Of a stretch of 64,000 nucleotides of DNA, positions 15,950-24,386 are shown one piece after another; the first letter of the stretch is position 1, and every line of letters begins with the position of its first letter. The notes beneath the pieces were generated by a model. That model had not been told where the DNA came from, made no database searches, and was given only the letters and a program-made list of their open reading frames with translations. This DNA comes from Duganella sp. BuS-21 (GTDB lineage: Bacteria > Pseudomonadota > Gammaproteobacteria > Burkholderiales > Burkholderiaceae_D): the NCBI GenBank assembly GCA_041874725.1, contig CP097466.1, positions 496,001-560,000 of the forward strand, read 5' to 3'. Both the position numbers and the translations under genes were made by a program.

Positions 15950-18280
15950 ATGCGCCAATTGATGACAACCCGTTTTTGTATTTCCCATGCGATGTTATTG
16001 CTCTGTGTGCTGCTGGCCGGCTGCGCTGCGGACTTGAAGCATCGCGAAGGCATGAGGTCCATGGAACGACGCGACTATGCCGCAGCGGTCAAACAACTCG
16101 CGGAAGCGACCGAGATGAAACCGAGCGATCACGAGTTCCGCAAGGACTGGTTGCGCGTGCGTGAACTGGCCACCGGAAAATTGCTGGAGGAAGCCAACAA
16201 TGCTTCGCTCGATGAAAAATTTTCTCAAGCGGAGCGCGCCTATCGCGCCATCCTGAACTATGACCGCGACAACGCGCGCGCGCAGGCGGGACTTGAAAAG
16301 CTGGAGCGGATCACTCGCGCGAACGATGAGGCGACTCAAGCAGACGAAGCGTTCAAGCGCGGCGATCTTGGACAAGCCAATGAACTCCTTGCGCGAGCGC
16401 TAAAGAATGCGCCTAACCACGCTGCTGCCCGCGCGCTCAAGCGCGAGATAGAAACGTTGCAGGCGCAAGAGCTGCTGATTGTTCCTAGTCTCGGCGCGAT
16501 GTACAAAAAGCCGATCAACCTAGAATTCCGCGACGCCAGTATCAAGATGGTGTTCGATGCGCTGTCGCGCACGACGGGGATTAACTTCATATTCGACCGT
16601 GAGGTCAAAGGCGACCAGCGCACGACTGTCTTTCTCAAACAGACCACGTTGGACGATGCGATCGACGTGATTCTGTCGACCGGCCAGTTGGACAAGAAAA
16701 TCCTGAATGCCAGCAGTGTGTTGATCTATCCGAATACGCCAGCGAAGAACAGGGAGTACCAGGACCTGATCGTCAAAGCGTTCTACCTTTCCAACGTGGA
16801 AGCGAAGCAGGCGGCCAATCTTCTAAAGACCGTATTGAAAATCAAGGACGTATTCGTCGATGATAAGTACAACATGCTGGTGCTGCGCGAGAATCCCGAA
16901 ACCATCATCTTGGCCGAAAAGCTGATCGCGTTGCATGACCTGGAAGAGCCTGAAGTGATGCTGGATGTCGAGGTATTGGAAATCAATCGCTCGCGACTGC
17001 TGAACCTGGGAGTGCAATGGCCGAATCAACTCACCATTGCGCCGCTCACCAATAATGGGACTTTGCCCGGCACGGGAACTGGCGGCAGCTCGGCAATGAA
17101 ATACAGCGATTTGAAAGCACTGAATCTGGACACGCTCGGTATCAGCATGCCGAGCGCGACGATCAACCTGCAGAAAACCGATGGCGATGCCAATCTGCTT
17201 GCGAACCCACGCATACGTGTGCGCGACCGTGAAAAGGCCAAAATCCTGATCGGCGACAAAGTGCCGGTCGTAACCACGACCAGCAGCGGCACCTTCGTTA
17301 CTGAAAACATCCAGTACCTGGACGTCGGCCTTAAATTGGAAGTAGAGCCGGATATCCATCTGCGTGACGAAATCGGCTTGAAAGTTGCGTTGGAGGTCAG
17401 CTCGCTGGTCTCCAGTATCAAGACCAACAACGGTTCTTCCGCCTACCAGATCGGTACCCGCAATTTCAATAGCGCATTGCGCCTGCGGGACGGCGAGACC
17501 CAGGTGCTGGGCGGCCTGATCAGCGACGAGGACCGCTCTTCGGCGAACCGGATACCGCTGGTGGGCGAGTTGCCCATCCTGGGCAGGCTGTTCGGCAGCC
17601 AAAACGACAATCGCCAGAAAACCGAGATTGTATTGTCGATCACGCCTCATTTGATACGCAATATCCGTCGCAAGGATGCCGCATCGGAATCGTTCTGGTC
17701 TGGCACCGAAGCCAGCTTGCATAGCCGTCCTTTGCAGCTACGCAATTTCGACGCCGTCGCCGGCGTTGCTGCGGCTAAAACAGCTCCACCTGTCACGCCA
17801 GGTGGTCCTGTGGCTAGTGCCGCCGCCGCGCCGCCGACCGCAGCGGCCCCCGCAAGCGCACCCGATGCACCGAAATTCGTCTGGGCCGGCCCGGCGCAGG
17901 CCAAGGTGGGCGATGTCGTGACGCTGACGCTGGATATGGACAGTCCGGAATTGCTGCGTGCCGTCTCGTTGCAATTGGGATTCAATCCTGCAGAATTCGA
18001 GATCGTATCAGTGCAGGAAGGAGACTATTTCAGCAAAGCCGGCAAGGCCAGTTTTAGCCAGGCTATCGACAATCCGGGCGGACGGGCTTCGGTCGGCGCC
18101 AGCGCCGGCGACCAGTCCGGTGTTAAGGGCGGAGGACGCATTATCACAGTGACGGCCAGAGCGCTGACACCCTCGCAAGGGGCGACTATCAGCTTGATCA
18201 GCATGACTCCGGTTGGCAGCCAGCGCGCGATCAGCCGTCCAGCCTTGCCACAGGTGCATCGCATGTTGGTGGAGCGTTGA
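15950..18280 (+). CDS. Secretin (GspD/PilQ type) lipoprotein with TPR and C-terminal cohesin-like domain
   Basis: The 776-residue protein has a signal peptide with lipobox LLAGC (Cys 25), TPR-like helices (about 30-170), secretin N-domains (about 185-330), then the secretin beta-barrel (about 400-590) with PRIRVRDREKAKILIGDKVP and the signature VLGGLISDEDRSSANRIPLVGELPILGRLF. An Ala/Pro-rich linker follows, then a beta-rich cohesin-like domain (about 643-776, nt 17876-18277). It should form the outer-membrane gate of the system. TPR-secretin proteins replace a separate pilotin in some T2SS/T4P-like loci. The cohesin-like tail is unusual for classical GspD and could contact the substrate or the cell surface (inference). 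Confidence 0.9.
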   Translation: MRQLMTTRFCISHAMLLLCVLLAGCAADLKHREGMRSMERRDYAAAVKQLAEATEMKPSDHEFRKDWLRVRELATGKLLEEANNASLDEKFSQAERAYRAILNYDRDNARAQAGLEKLERITRANDEATQADEAFKRGDLGQANELLARALKNAPNHAAARALKREIETLQAQELLIVPSLGAMYKKPINLEFRDASIKMVFDALSRTTGINFIFDREVKGDQRTTVFLKQTTLDDAIDVILSTGQLDKKILNASSVLIYPNTPAKNREYQDLIVKAFYLSNVEAKQAANLLKTVLKIKDVFVDDKYNMLVLRENPETIILAEKLIALHDLEEPEVMLDVEVLEINRSRLLNLGVQWPNQLTIAPLTNNGTLPGTGTGGSSAMKYSDLKALNLDTLGISMPSATINLQKTDGDANLLANPRIRVRDREKAKILIGDKVPVVTTTSSGTFVTENIQYLDVGLKLEVEPDIHLRDEIGLKVALEVSSLVSSIKTNNGSSAYQIGTRNFNSALRLRDGETQVLGGLISDEDRSSANRIPLVGELPILGRLFGSQNDNRQKTEIVLSITPHLIRNIRRKDAASESFWSGTEASLHSRPLQLRNFDAVAGVAAAKTAPPVTPGGPVASAAAAPPTAAAPASAPDAPKFVWAGPAQAKVGDVVTLTLDMDSPELLRAVSLQLGFNPAEFEIVSVQEGDYFSKAGKASFSQAIDNPGGRASVGASAGDQSGVKGGGRIITVTARALTPSQGATISLISMTPVGSQRAISRPALPQVHRMLVER

Positions 18281-18282
18281 CC

Positions 18283-18780
18283 ATGGCGACGTCGTCGTCT
18301 GCGATCCGTCATCGCAACACCGGCTTCAGTTTGCTGGAGCTACTGGCGGCCGCCGCTATTATCGGCTTGCTCGCCAGCGTGGCGGTGCCGTTCGTCGAAA
18401 CCACCGTCAAGCGCCAGAAAGAGCGTGAACTGCGGACCGCCTTGCGCGATATCCGGCAAGCGATCGACGCATACAAGCACGCCGTGGCGACTGGGCATAT
18501 CGCAACCAAGTTGGAACTGAGCGGCTATCCGCCCAGCTTGACTGAGCTGGTCGGTGGCGTGGAGGATCTGGCAAACAAAACTGGACCCAAACTGTATTTC
18601 TTGCGGCGTATTCCACGCGACCCTTTTGCGGCCGATGCCACTGCGACCGCGATCCAGACTTGGGGCGTGCGCAGCTTTGCTTCGGAGCCGGACAATCCGG
18701 CTGTGGGGGACGACGTCTTCGATGTGTATTCCTTGTCTGCTAGGACAGGATTGAACGGCGTGCCGTATCGGGAGTGGTGA
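18283..18780 (+). CDS. GspG/H-like pseudopilin
   Basis: The 165-residue prepilin has a class III signal RHRNTG^FSLLELLAAAAIIGLL with Glu at +5, followed by the hydrophobic assembly helix and a small globular domain containing LRDIRQAIDAYK and IPRDPF, as in GspG. GGAG lies 8-11 bp before ATG 18283. Probable structural subunit of the pseudopilus. Cleavage would need a prepilin peptidase from elsewhere, since none is encoded in the cluster. Confidence 0.82.
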   Translation: MATSSSAIRHRNTGFSLLELLAAAAIIGLLASVAVPFVETTVKRQKERELRTALRDIRQAIDAYKHAVATGHIATKLELSGYPPSLTELVGGVEDLANKTGPKLYFLRRIPRDPFAADATATAIQTWGVRSFASEPDNPAVGDDVFDVYSLSARTGLNGVPYREW

Positions 18781-18781
18781 A

Positions 18782-19153
18782 ATGCGTAACCGTGGATTTA
18801 CCATGATCGAACTGCTAGTCACCTTGGCGATCGTCGCCATGATACTGACCCTTGCCGTGCCGCGCTATTTCGGCAACGTAGACCGCACCAAGGAAGATGT
18901 ACTGCGAGAAGATTTGTTCATTATGCGGGATGCCATCGACAAATATTATGCCGACAGGAACCGCTATCCCAACGAGTTGAAGGATCTTGTGAAGGAGAAG
19001 TATCTGCGCGCCATTCCGGTGGACCCATTTACCCAGAGTGCGTTCAGCTGGGTGGTGGTGCCGGCCGAGGACCCCGCGCTAGGCGCCGTCGCCAATGTGC
19101 ACAGCGCCGCCCCAAACACTGGACGCGACGGTACTTGGCTGAGGGATTGGTAG
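18782..19153 (+). CDS. GspG-like pseudopilin (short)
   Basis: The 123-residue prepilin has a very short leader MRNRG^FTMIELLVTLAIVAMIL with Glu at +5 and a C-terminal part (LFIMRDAIDKYYADRNRYPNELKDLVKEKYLRAIPVDPFT) closely resembling GspG cores. It begins one base after the previous stop codon, so the two are translationally coupled. Its exact place in the pseudopilus cannot be told from sequence. Confidence 0.85.
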   Translation: MRNRGFTMIELLVTLAIVAMILTLAVPRYFGNVDRTKEDVLREDLFIMRDAIDKYYADRNRYPNELKDLVKEKYLRAIPVDPFTQSAFSWVVVPAEDPALGAVANVHSAAPNTGRDGTWLRDW

Positions 19154-19155
19154 CG

Positions 19156-19647
19156 ATGCACCGGCAATATGGATTTAGCTATGTCATTGTGATGTTTCTG
19201 GTGGCGATGGTTTCGATTATTTCGGTACGGGCCATGGAGAACACCCAGATGACTTTGCGCAGGGAAAAGGAAGCCGAACTGATGATGGTCGGTCTGGCGT
19301 ATCGCAACGCCATCCGCAGCTACTACGAGAATTCGCCTGGCACGGCGAAAACCTATCCGCAGAAGATGGAAGGCCTGGGGCGCTTGATCAATGACACTGG
19401 ACGGACCACGCGGCCGCAACGCCATCTGCGTCAGTTGTGGCGCGACCCGATCACCGGCAGCAAAGACTGGGGGCTGGTGTATTCTGGTGACGACCTGATC
19501 GGCGTCTATTCACTGTCGAACCAGGAACCGATCAAGAAGGACGGCTTTCCACCAGAATTGGCGAGCTTCAAAGATGCAAAGGCCTACTCCGGCTGGCAGT
19601 TTGTCTATCAGCCAGTGCCGGTGGTTCCGCCGGCGACATTGCCATGA
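19156..19647 (+). CDS. Pseudopilin-like protein lacking the +5 glutamate
   Basis: From ATG 19156 the 163-residue product starts MHRQYGFSYVIVMFLVAM, a prepilin-like leader and hydrophobic helix. The residue at +5 after the presumed G^F cleavage site is Val, not Glu. In classical T2SS only GspK, the tip pseudopilin, lacks this Glu. This protein is much shorter than GspK. The rest (RREKEAELMMVGLAYRNAIRSYYE, WRDPITG) keeps the GspG-like pattern. Overlaps the next gene by ATGA. Confidence 0.75.
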   Translation: MHRQYGFSYVIVMFLVAMVSIISVRAMENTQMTLRREKEAELMMVGLAYRNAIRSYYENSPGTAKTYPQKMEGLGRLINDTGRTTRPQRHLRQLWRDPITGSKDWGLVYSGDDLIGVYSLSNQEPIKKDGFPPELASFKDAKAYSGWQFVYQPVPVVPPATLP

Positions 19648-20090
19648 GGGGCGCGCCGATGGCAGGGCAGGAGCGTCGCCGGTCTGGCGAACAAAAGGGA
19701 TTCACACTGCTAGAGTTGTTGGTGGTGATCGTCATCATCGGATTGCTGGCTGCCTTTGTGGCGCCGAGGTATTTCAATCAGATCAGCCGGTCCAAGGCGC
19801 AAATTGCACGGGCGCAGATTGAATCTTTTGACAAGGCGCTCGAGCAGTTTCGATTGGATACCGGTCACTATCCGAATAGTGAAACGGGGCTGTCCGCCCT
19901 GTTCGTTGAGCCGCCGGATGAGCCCATGTGGCATGGCGCCTACCTGAAAAAGAACTTGCCGCTCGACCCCTGGGATCGTCCTTATGTGTATCGTATGCCG
20001 GGAACGAACGGCCGCGATTTTGAAGTATTGTCACTTGGCGGCGATGGCCAAGCGGGCGGCGCTGGCGAAGACGCTGACATCACCAACTGA
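19644..20090 (+). CDS. GspG-type pseudopilin (likely the major one)
   Basis: The 148-residue prepilin has a longer basic leader ending EQKG^FTLLELLVVIVIIGLLAAFVAPRYF (Glu +5) and a canonical GspG core: QIESFDKALEQFRLDTGHYP, TGLSAL, LPLDPWDRPYVYR, and a C-terminal FEVLSLGGDGQAGG like the GspG calcium loop. This is the best match to the major pseudopilin among the four. Its ATG overlaps the preceding stop. Confidence 0.88.
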   Translation: MRGAPMAGQERRRSGEQKGFTLLELLVVIVIIGLLAAFVAPRYFNQISRSKAQIARAQIESFDKALEQFRLDTGHYPNSETGLSALFVEPPDEPMWHGAYLKKNLPLDPWDRPYVYRMPGTNGRDFEVLSLGGDGQAGGAGEDADITN

Positions 20091-20111
20091 ATACAGGCAG
20101 AGAGGCAGATA

Positions 20112-21296
20112 GTGCAATTCAGGGGCAAGATACTCAACAAAAGCATGCAAGTGGAGACGGTAGACGTTGATGCCTCCAGTCTGGAGGAGGCGCGCAGGGT
20201 ACTGGCGGCGTCCGGCGCGCGGGTGCTGGATTTGCGTGTCGCGCGCGCCGGGCTCAAGCGGCGCTCGTCGCAGAAGGCGTTCGACCTCTCCATCTTTAAC
20301 CAGCAACTGTATTCGCTGCTGGAAGCGGGGCAGACCGTGGTCGATGCGATCGACGTGCTCGGGAGGAACGACAAGCGGGGCCGCCACCGTGCGGTCTACG
20401 ACACGTTGTTGCAGGGTCTGCAACACGGGCATCAGTTATCCGACGCCATGGCAGGTCTGCCTTCGGTTTTTCCAACACTGTATGTCGCGATGGTTCGCGC
20501 CAGTGAAACCACAGGCACCGTCCGGTCGGCCATACGCCGGTTTATGCAGTATCAGCGCCAAGTCGATGAAATACGGGGAAAGGTCGCCGCCGCCGCAACC
20601 TATCCGGCGATCCTGCTGAGTGTCGGTTTCCTCGTGATTGCCTTTCTGATGCTGTACGTGCTGCCGCGCTTCAGCGCGGTGTATGACGACGCCGGTTCCT
20701 CGCATCGGGGAGATCCCGGATTTGTGCAGCTATGGGGCAGCTTTGTTCGCGAGAACACTTCCATTGCGTGGTCCATGCTCTTCCTGTTCTGTGCCGCAGT
20801 GGTGACCTTGCTTGTGCACCCTGGGGTGCGCAATGCGCTGCACCGGCGGGTTCTGGTTATGCCGTGGATCGGCGAAAGGGTCTGGATACTGCAGTTGGCG
20901 CGTTTGTACCGCACCTTGGGGATGTTGCTCAGTAGCGGCATCAGCGTTCTGGCGGCGATGCGAATGACGCAGGCGTCCTTGCCTATCGCTATGCAGCCTG
21001 ATCTGCAGAAGGCAGTGCTGGCTGTCAGCGAGGGTAGGCCGATGTCGGCTGTCATGATCGAATGCAATCTGAGCACCGAGATCGCTCAGCGCTTGCTTCT
21101 CGCAGGAGAGTCGTCCGGGAATCTCGACGAGATGATGGAACGTATTGCTGATTTCTATGACCAGGAAACGGCGATATGGATCGACACGGCAGGGCGATTG
21201 ATCGAGCCGGCGCTTATGCTTGGCATTGGGTTGATTGTCGGCGCCATCGTGCTGATGTTGTATAGCCCCATTTTCGACTTGGCCAATATTGTATGA
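20112..21296 (+). CDS. GspF/PilC-type inner-membrane platform protein
   Basis: The 394-residue protein has two repeated T2SF domains, each helical with the sequence type FNQQLYSLLEAGQTVVDAIDVL and LARLYRTLGMLLSSGISVLAAM. Three membrane segments are near 165-190, 215-240 and 365-390. GEKxG-like and ETTG/ESSG motifs are conserved (RASETTGTV, LAGESSGNLDEMMERIADFY). It anchors the ATPase and assembles the pseudopilus. GTG start at 20112 with AGAGG upstream. Confidence 0.92.
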   Translation: MQFRGKILNKSMQVETVDVDASSLEEARRVLAASGARVLDLRVARAGLKRRSSQKAFDLSIFNQQLYSLLEAGQTVVDAIDVLGRNDKRGRHRAVYDTLLQGLQHGHQLSDAMAGLPSVFPTLYVAMVRASETTGTVRSAIRRFMQYQRQVDEIRGKVAAAATYPAILLSVGFLVIAFLMLYVLPRFSAVYDDAGSSHRGDPGFVQLWGSFVRENTSIAWSMLFLFCAAVVTLLVHPGVRNALHRRVLVMPWIGERVWILQLARLYRTLGMLLSSGISVLAAMRMTQASLPIAMQPDLQKAVLAVSEGRPMSAVMIECNLSTEIAQRLLLAGESSGNLDEMMERIADFYDQETAIWIDTAGRLIEPALMLGIGLIVGAIVLMLYSPIFDLANIV

Positions 21297-21303
21297 GTAG
21301 CGC

Positions 21304-22950
21304 ATGCTGAACATAAAACTGATTTCTGAAGTGCGCCGACAGGCCTTACCCAAAGCGGCCTGGCTATCGCAGTTAACCGATGAGACTGATTTGCAGCGTG
21401 AGGCCGCATTGGCGGCCGTCGCGGAGTTGCTATCCTATCCGGTGCTGGGCGCAGACAAGGTTGCGGCACTGATCCCTGCATTTGAACTCGCCAGCTATGC
21501 CGAGATGGCGAACCGCCTGCTGGTCCTCGGTATGGGTGATGACGGCAAGCTGGTTGCCGCGTTGGGTTTGCCTTTGGATCCCCATGTTGGAGGTTGGCTG
21601 GCGCGTTTCCCAGTCACTGAAATCTACTTTGCCGATCCGGTGGCGGTGCAGGAGAAGCTCGAGTTGCACGAGTCGGGTTTCAGCGCGGTGGCGGATGCGG
21701 TAGGTATCGACGAGACCGTCGACCCGGCGCGCGACGCCAGTTTCGACCTTACACTGACATCGATTCAGGGCGAGGCAAGCCCGGCGGTTCGCCTGATCAA
21801 TTCAACGGTATTCGATGCGCTGCGCTTCGAGGCCAGCGATATCCATCTAGAGTCGCTGCCTCAAGGACTGGTCATCAAGTTTAGGATAGACGGCGTACTC
21901 AATCGTATCGCAACCGTCAATAACCCGGCGCTGGCCGAGCAGGCGATCGCGCGTATCAAGGTGCTGGCCGAGCTCGATATTGGCGAGAAACGCATTCCGC
22001 AGGATGGCCGGTTCCGCGTCGCCGCGAAGGGCCGCGACATCGATATCCGCGTATCCATCATGCCCAGTATCCATGGCGAAGATGCAGTGTTGCGCGTGCT
22101 CGACAAGAAAGCCCTGATCGACAGCGTCCAGCGCTTGACGCTGGATTCGTTGGGGTTCGACAGCCAGACCATCCAACTTCTGCGCCGGCTCGCTGCCGAA
22201 CCTTACGGCATGATGTTGGTGACGGGCCCGACCGGCAGCGGCAAGACCACCACCTTGTATGCCGCGCTTACGGAGATCAATCACGGAGAGGACAAGTTCA
22301 TCACGATTGAAGACCCGGTCGAGTATCAATTACCCGGCGTGCTGCAAATCCCGGTGAACGAGAAGAAAGGGCTGACGTTTGCAGTCGGTTTGCGTTCGAT
22401 TTTGCGTCACGATCCTGACAAGATACTGGTTGGTGAAATACGCGATCCCGAGACGGCACAGATCGCCGTGCAATCGGCGTTGACCGGCCACATGGTATTT
22501 ACGTCTGTTCATGCGAATAACACGTTTGACGTGATCGGACGCTTCATGCACATGGGCGTCGATCCGTACAATTTTGTATCGTCGCTGACCGGGGTGGTGG
22601 CGCAACGTTTGTTGCGGCAGAACTGCCCGCATTGCAATGCTCCGGTCGAGGTTGATGCAACGTTATTGTTGGAGTCAGGTATCCGCGATCCGGAGACCTA
22701 CCACTTTCATGCCGGCCGTGGTTGTGGGCAGTGCCGCAACACCGGATATAAAGGGCGTCGAGCGATAGCGGAGGTTCTGCGTCTCACCGACGAGATCCGC
22801 GAGATGATCGTTGCGCGTGCATCGATTCGCGCATTGAAGGAGCAGGCGCGTAAAGAAGGAACACGCTTTCTGCGCGACGTGGCGCTCGACCTTGTGCGCT
22901 CCGGCCATACCACGTTACAGGAGGTGAACCGTGTTACGTTTGTGGCCTGA
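21304..22950 (+). CDS. GspE/PilB-type secretion ATPase
   Basis: The 548-residue ATPase has an N-terminal adaptor domain (to about 155), an N2 domain (FEASDIHLESLPQGLVIKFRIDG), Walker A GPTGSGKTTTL, Asp box (ITIEDPVEYQ), Walker B ILVGEIRDPETA, His box (GHMVFTSVHANN) and the tetracysteine zinc site CPHC...CGQC. All are intact, so it should power pseudopilus extension. The last 20 bases overlap the next gene. Confidence 0.95.
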   Translation: MLNIKLISEVRRQALPKAAWLSQLTDETDLQREAALAAVAELLSYPVLGADKVAALIPAFELASYAEMANRLLVLGMGDDGKLVAALGLPLDPHVGGWLARFPVTEIYFADPVAVQEKLELHESGFSAVADAVGIDETVDPARDASFDLTLTSIQGEASPAVRLINSTVFDALRFEASDIHLESLPQGLVIKFRIDGVLNRIATVNNPALAEQAIARIKVLAELDIGEKRIPQDGRFRVAAKGRDIDIRVSIMPSIHGEDAVLRVLDKKALIDSVQRLTLDSLGFDSQTIQLLRRLAAEPYGMMLVTGPTGSGKTTTLYAALTEINHGEDKFITIEDPVEYQLPGVLQIPVNEKKGLTFAVGLRSILRHDPDKILVGEIRDPETAQIAVQSALTGHMVFTSVHANNTFDVIGRFMHMGVDPYNFVSSLTGVVAQRLLRQNCPHCNAPVEVDATLLLESGIRDPETYHFHAGRGCGQCRNTGYKGRRAIAEVLRLTDEIREMIVARASIRALKEQARKEGTRFLRDVALDLVRSGHTTLQEVNRVTFVA

Positions 22951-23695
22951 AACCCTGCACGTAGGCTTGTTTCCCGGATGCTGCTGGCTGCGTTGTGGTG
23001 CCGCCGACCTGGATATTCCCGAAGTCGCGCGGGTTGTTTCAGCTGACGCCGATCTGTTATCGTCGCTGGCGGCAATGCTGGAGGCGCAAGGCGCCACCTT
23101 GCGCAAAGGTAGTCGCATTGACATTCTGGTATCCGACAGCGTGGCCATGCTGGCCGTGTTGCCGTGGCAGGAGCAGTTGAGCTCCCCGGCGGAGATGCAT
23201 GGGTACGCGGTGGCGTGCTTTGAACAACAAGGGATCGAGATTTCGGATTCCTGGACTTTGCAGACCGCGTTCAGGAGCCATCGTGCGGCTGGTTTGGGCT
23301 ATGCGGTGCGAACGGACTGGATTGGTCGGTTGCTGGCGATAGTGCAGGCTGCGGGCCTACGTCTAGGCTCGGTCTTGCCTGTGTCCGCAGCGGCGTATTG
23401 GCGGCACCGGCCGCCGTCGCGAACCAAACAAAGCACGCTGTTGCTCAGCGAAGCGAAACGGCTAACAGCCCTCAGCTTTTCCGGCCGCTGTTTGCACAGT
23501 ATCGATATTGAACCCGTCACAGCCTGCTCGATTGCAGGTACGCGCCTGGTCACGCGGGTGCAAGCGGTATCGGGCATGGCGCCACAGGTCGGTCTCTGGG
23601 CGCCAGAGGGGGGCAAACCCGATGGCGTTGCTTTGGCCGGACTACCGGATATTGAACTGGCGATCTTGCCGAGCGACCGCTGGAGTCATGATTGA
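22931..23695 (+). CDS. PilM/GspL-like cytoplasmic platform protein
   Basis: The 254-residue protein has no signal or membrane segment and is placed between the ATPase and a PilN-like protein, as PilM/GspL-cyto domains are. Segments such as VSDSVAMLAVLPWQEQLSSPAEM and the repeated Ala/Leu-rich beta-alpha pattern suit a degenerate actin-like fold, but the nucleotide motifs are not obvious. GTG start at 22931 inside gspE. The call depends on position and size. Confidence 0.55.
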   Translation: MLRLWPETLHVGLFPGCCWLRCGAADLDIPEVARVVSADADLLSSLAAMLEAQGATLRKGSRIDILVSDSVAMLAVLPWQEQLSSPAEMHGYAVACFEQQGIEISDSWTLQTAFRSHRAAGLGYAVRTDWIGRLLAIVQAAGLRLGSVLPVSAAAYWRHRPPSRTKQSTLLLSEAKRLTALSFSGRCLHSIDIEPVTACSIAGTRLVTRVQAVSGMAPQVGLWAPEGGKPDGVALAGLPDIELAILPSDRWSHD

Positions 23696-24225
23696 AGAAT
23701 CTCTCGGACTATTTGAAGCCAAGACCGCGCTTTGTGGCACCGGTCATTTGTTGCTGCCTTGCTCTGTTGGGTTGCGCTGCCTGGATCTCTGTCGAAGCCT
23801 CGCTTCAGCATCAACAGCTGGTACGAACAGCGCAGCGCTATGAAGCGCTGCGGGCATCGCAAGTTGTGCCGGCACCACCCAAATTAAAGCCATCCGAACT
23901 GGAAGATCTGAAGCGTTGGGCGGCGCTGAGAATGGAACGCGCGTTTTCCTGGGATGTCATTTTTCTGGCGATAGAGCACGCCGGCTCGGCAGACATTGAG
24001 TTACTGGAATTTAATCCAGCAAAATTGGACCTGGCGTTGTCGCTGCGCGGCGAAGCAAGGAATCATGAGGCGCTTGTCGAGTTCCTTGAGGCGCTGTCCA
24101 GGCAGCCCGCCCTAGGAGGCGTACATTTGACGCGCCAGAAAAAAAAGGTGCGGGGCCAACTGGAAACCATCGAATTTGAAGTTAGAACGACGATCGTTGA
24201 CCGTGGTCGCGGGCCGCGCCAGTGA
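23692..24225 (+). CDS. PilN/GspL-C-like inner-membrane protein
   Basis: The 177-residue protein has a short basic cytoplasmic tail (LKPRPRF), one membrane helix (VAPVICCCLALLGCAAWISV), a helical stalk (LQHQQLVRTAQRYEALRAS) and a periplasmic ferredoxin-like domain (ELLEFNPAKLDLALSLRGEARNHEALVEFLEAL...GVHLTRQKK) like PilN/MshJ. TTG start at 23692 overlaps the previous stop. Last apparatus gene, 161 bp before the preferred toxin start. Confidence 0.7.
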   Translation: MKNLSDYLKPRPRFVAPVICCCLALLGCAAWISVEASLQHQQLVRTAQRYEALRASQVVPAPPKLKPSELEDLKRWAALRMERAFSWDVIFLAIEHAGSADIELLEFNPAKLDLALSLRGEARNHEALVEFLEALSRQPALGGVHLTRQKKKVRGQLETIEFEVRTTIVDRGRGPRQ

Positions 24226-24386
24226 AAACTGTTGTTTTGAAATACTAAATCTTGCGAGCTGTGACATTGTGTGAATTTTCTGGAAACTTTCCCGTTGGAT
24301 AATGTTTGTTGGCATTCTATGAACATGGGCCTAGGTCCTGTATTTCGATCTGCCGACCAACGCCAACGCTGACCAGAAAAACAAAG

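Noticed and set aside
14884..24225. MSHA or type IV pilus locus
   Set aside because: There is no retraction ATPase, no MshA-like major pilin and no prepilin peptidase. The gene order ending in an exported giant protein fits a T2SS-like exporter better, though a pilus-like function cannot be excluded.
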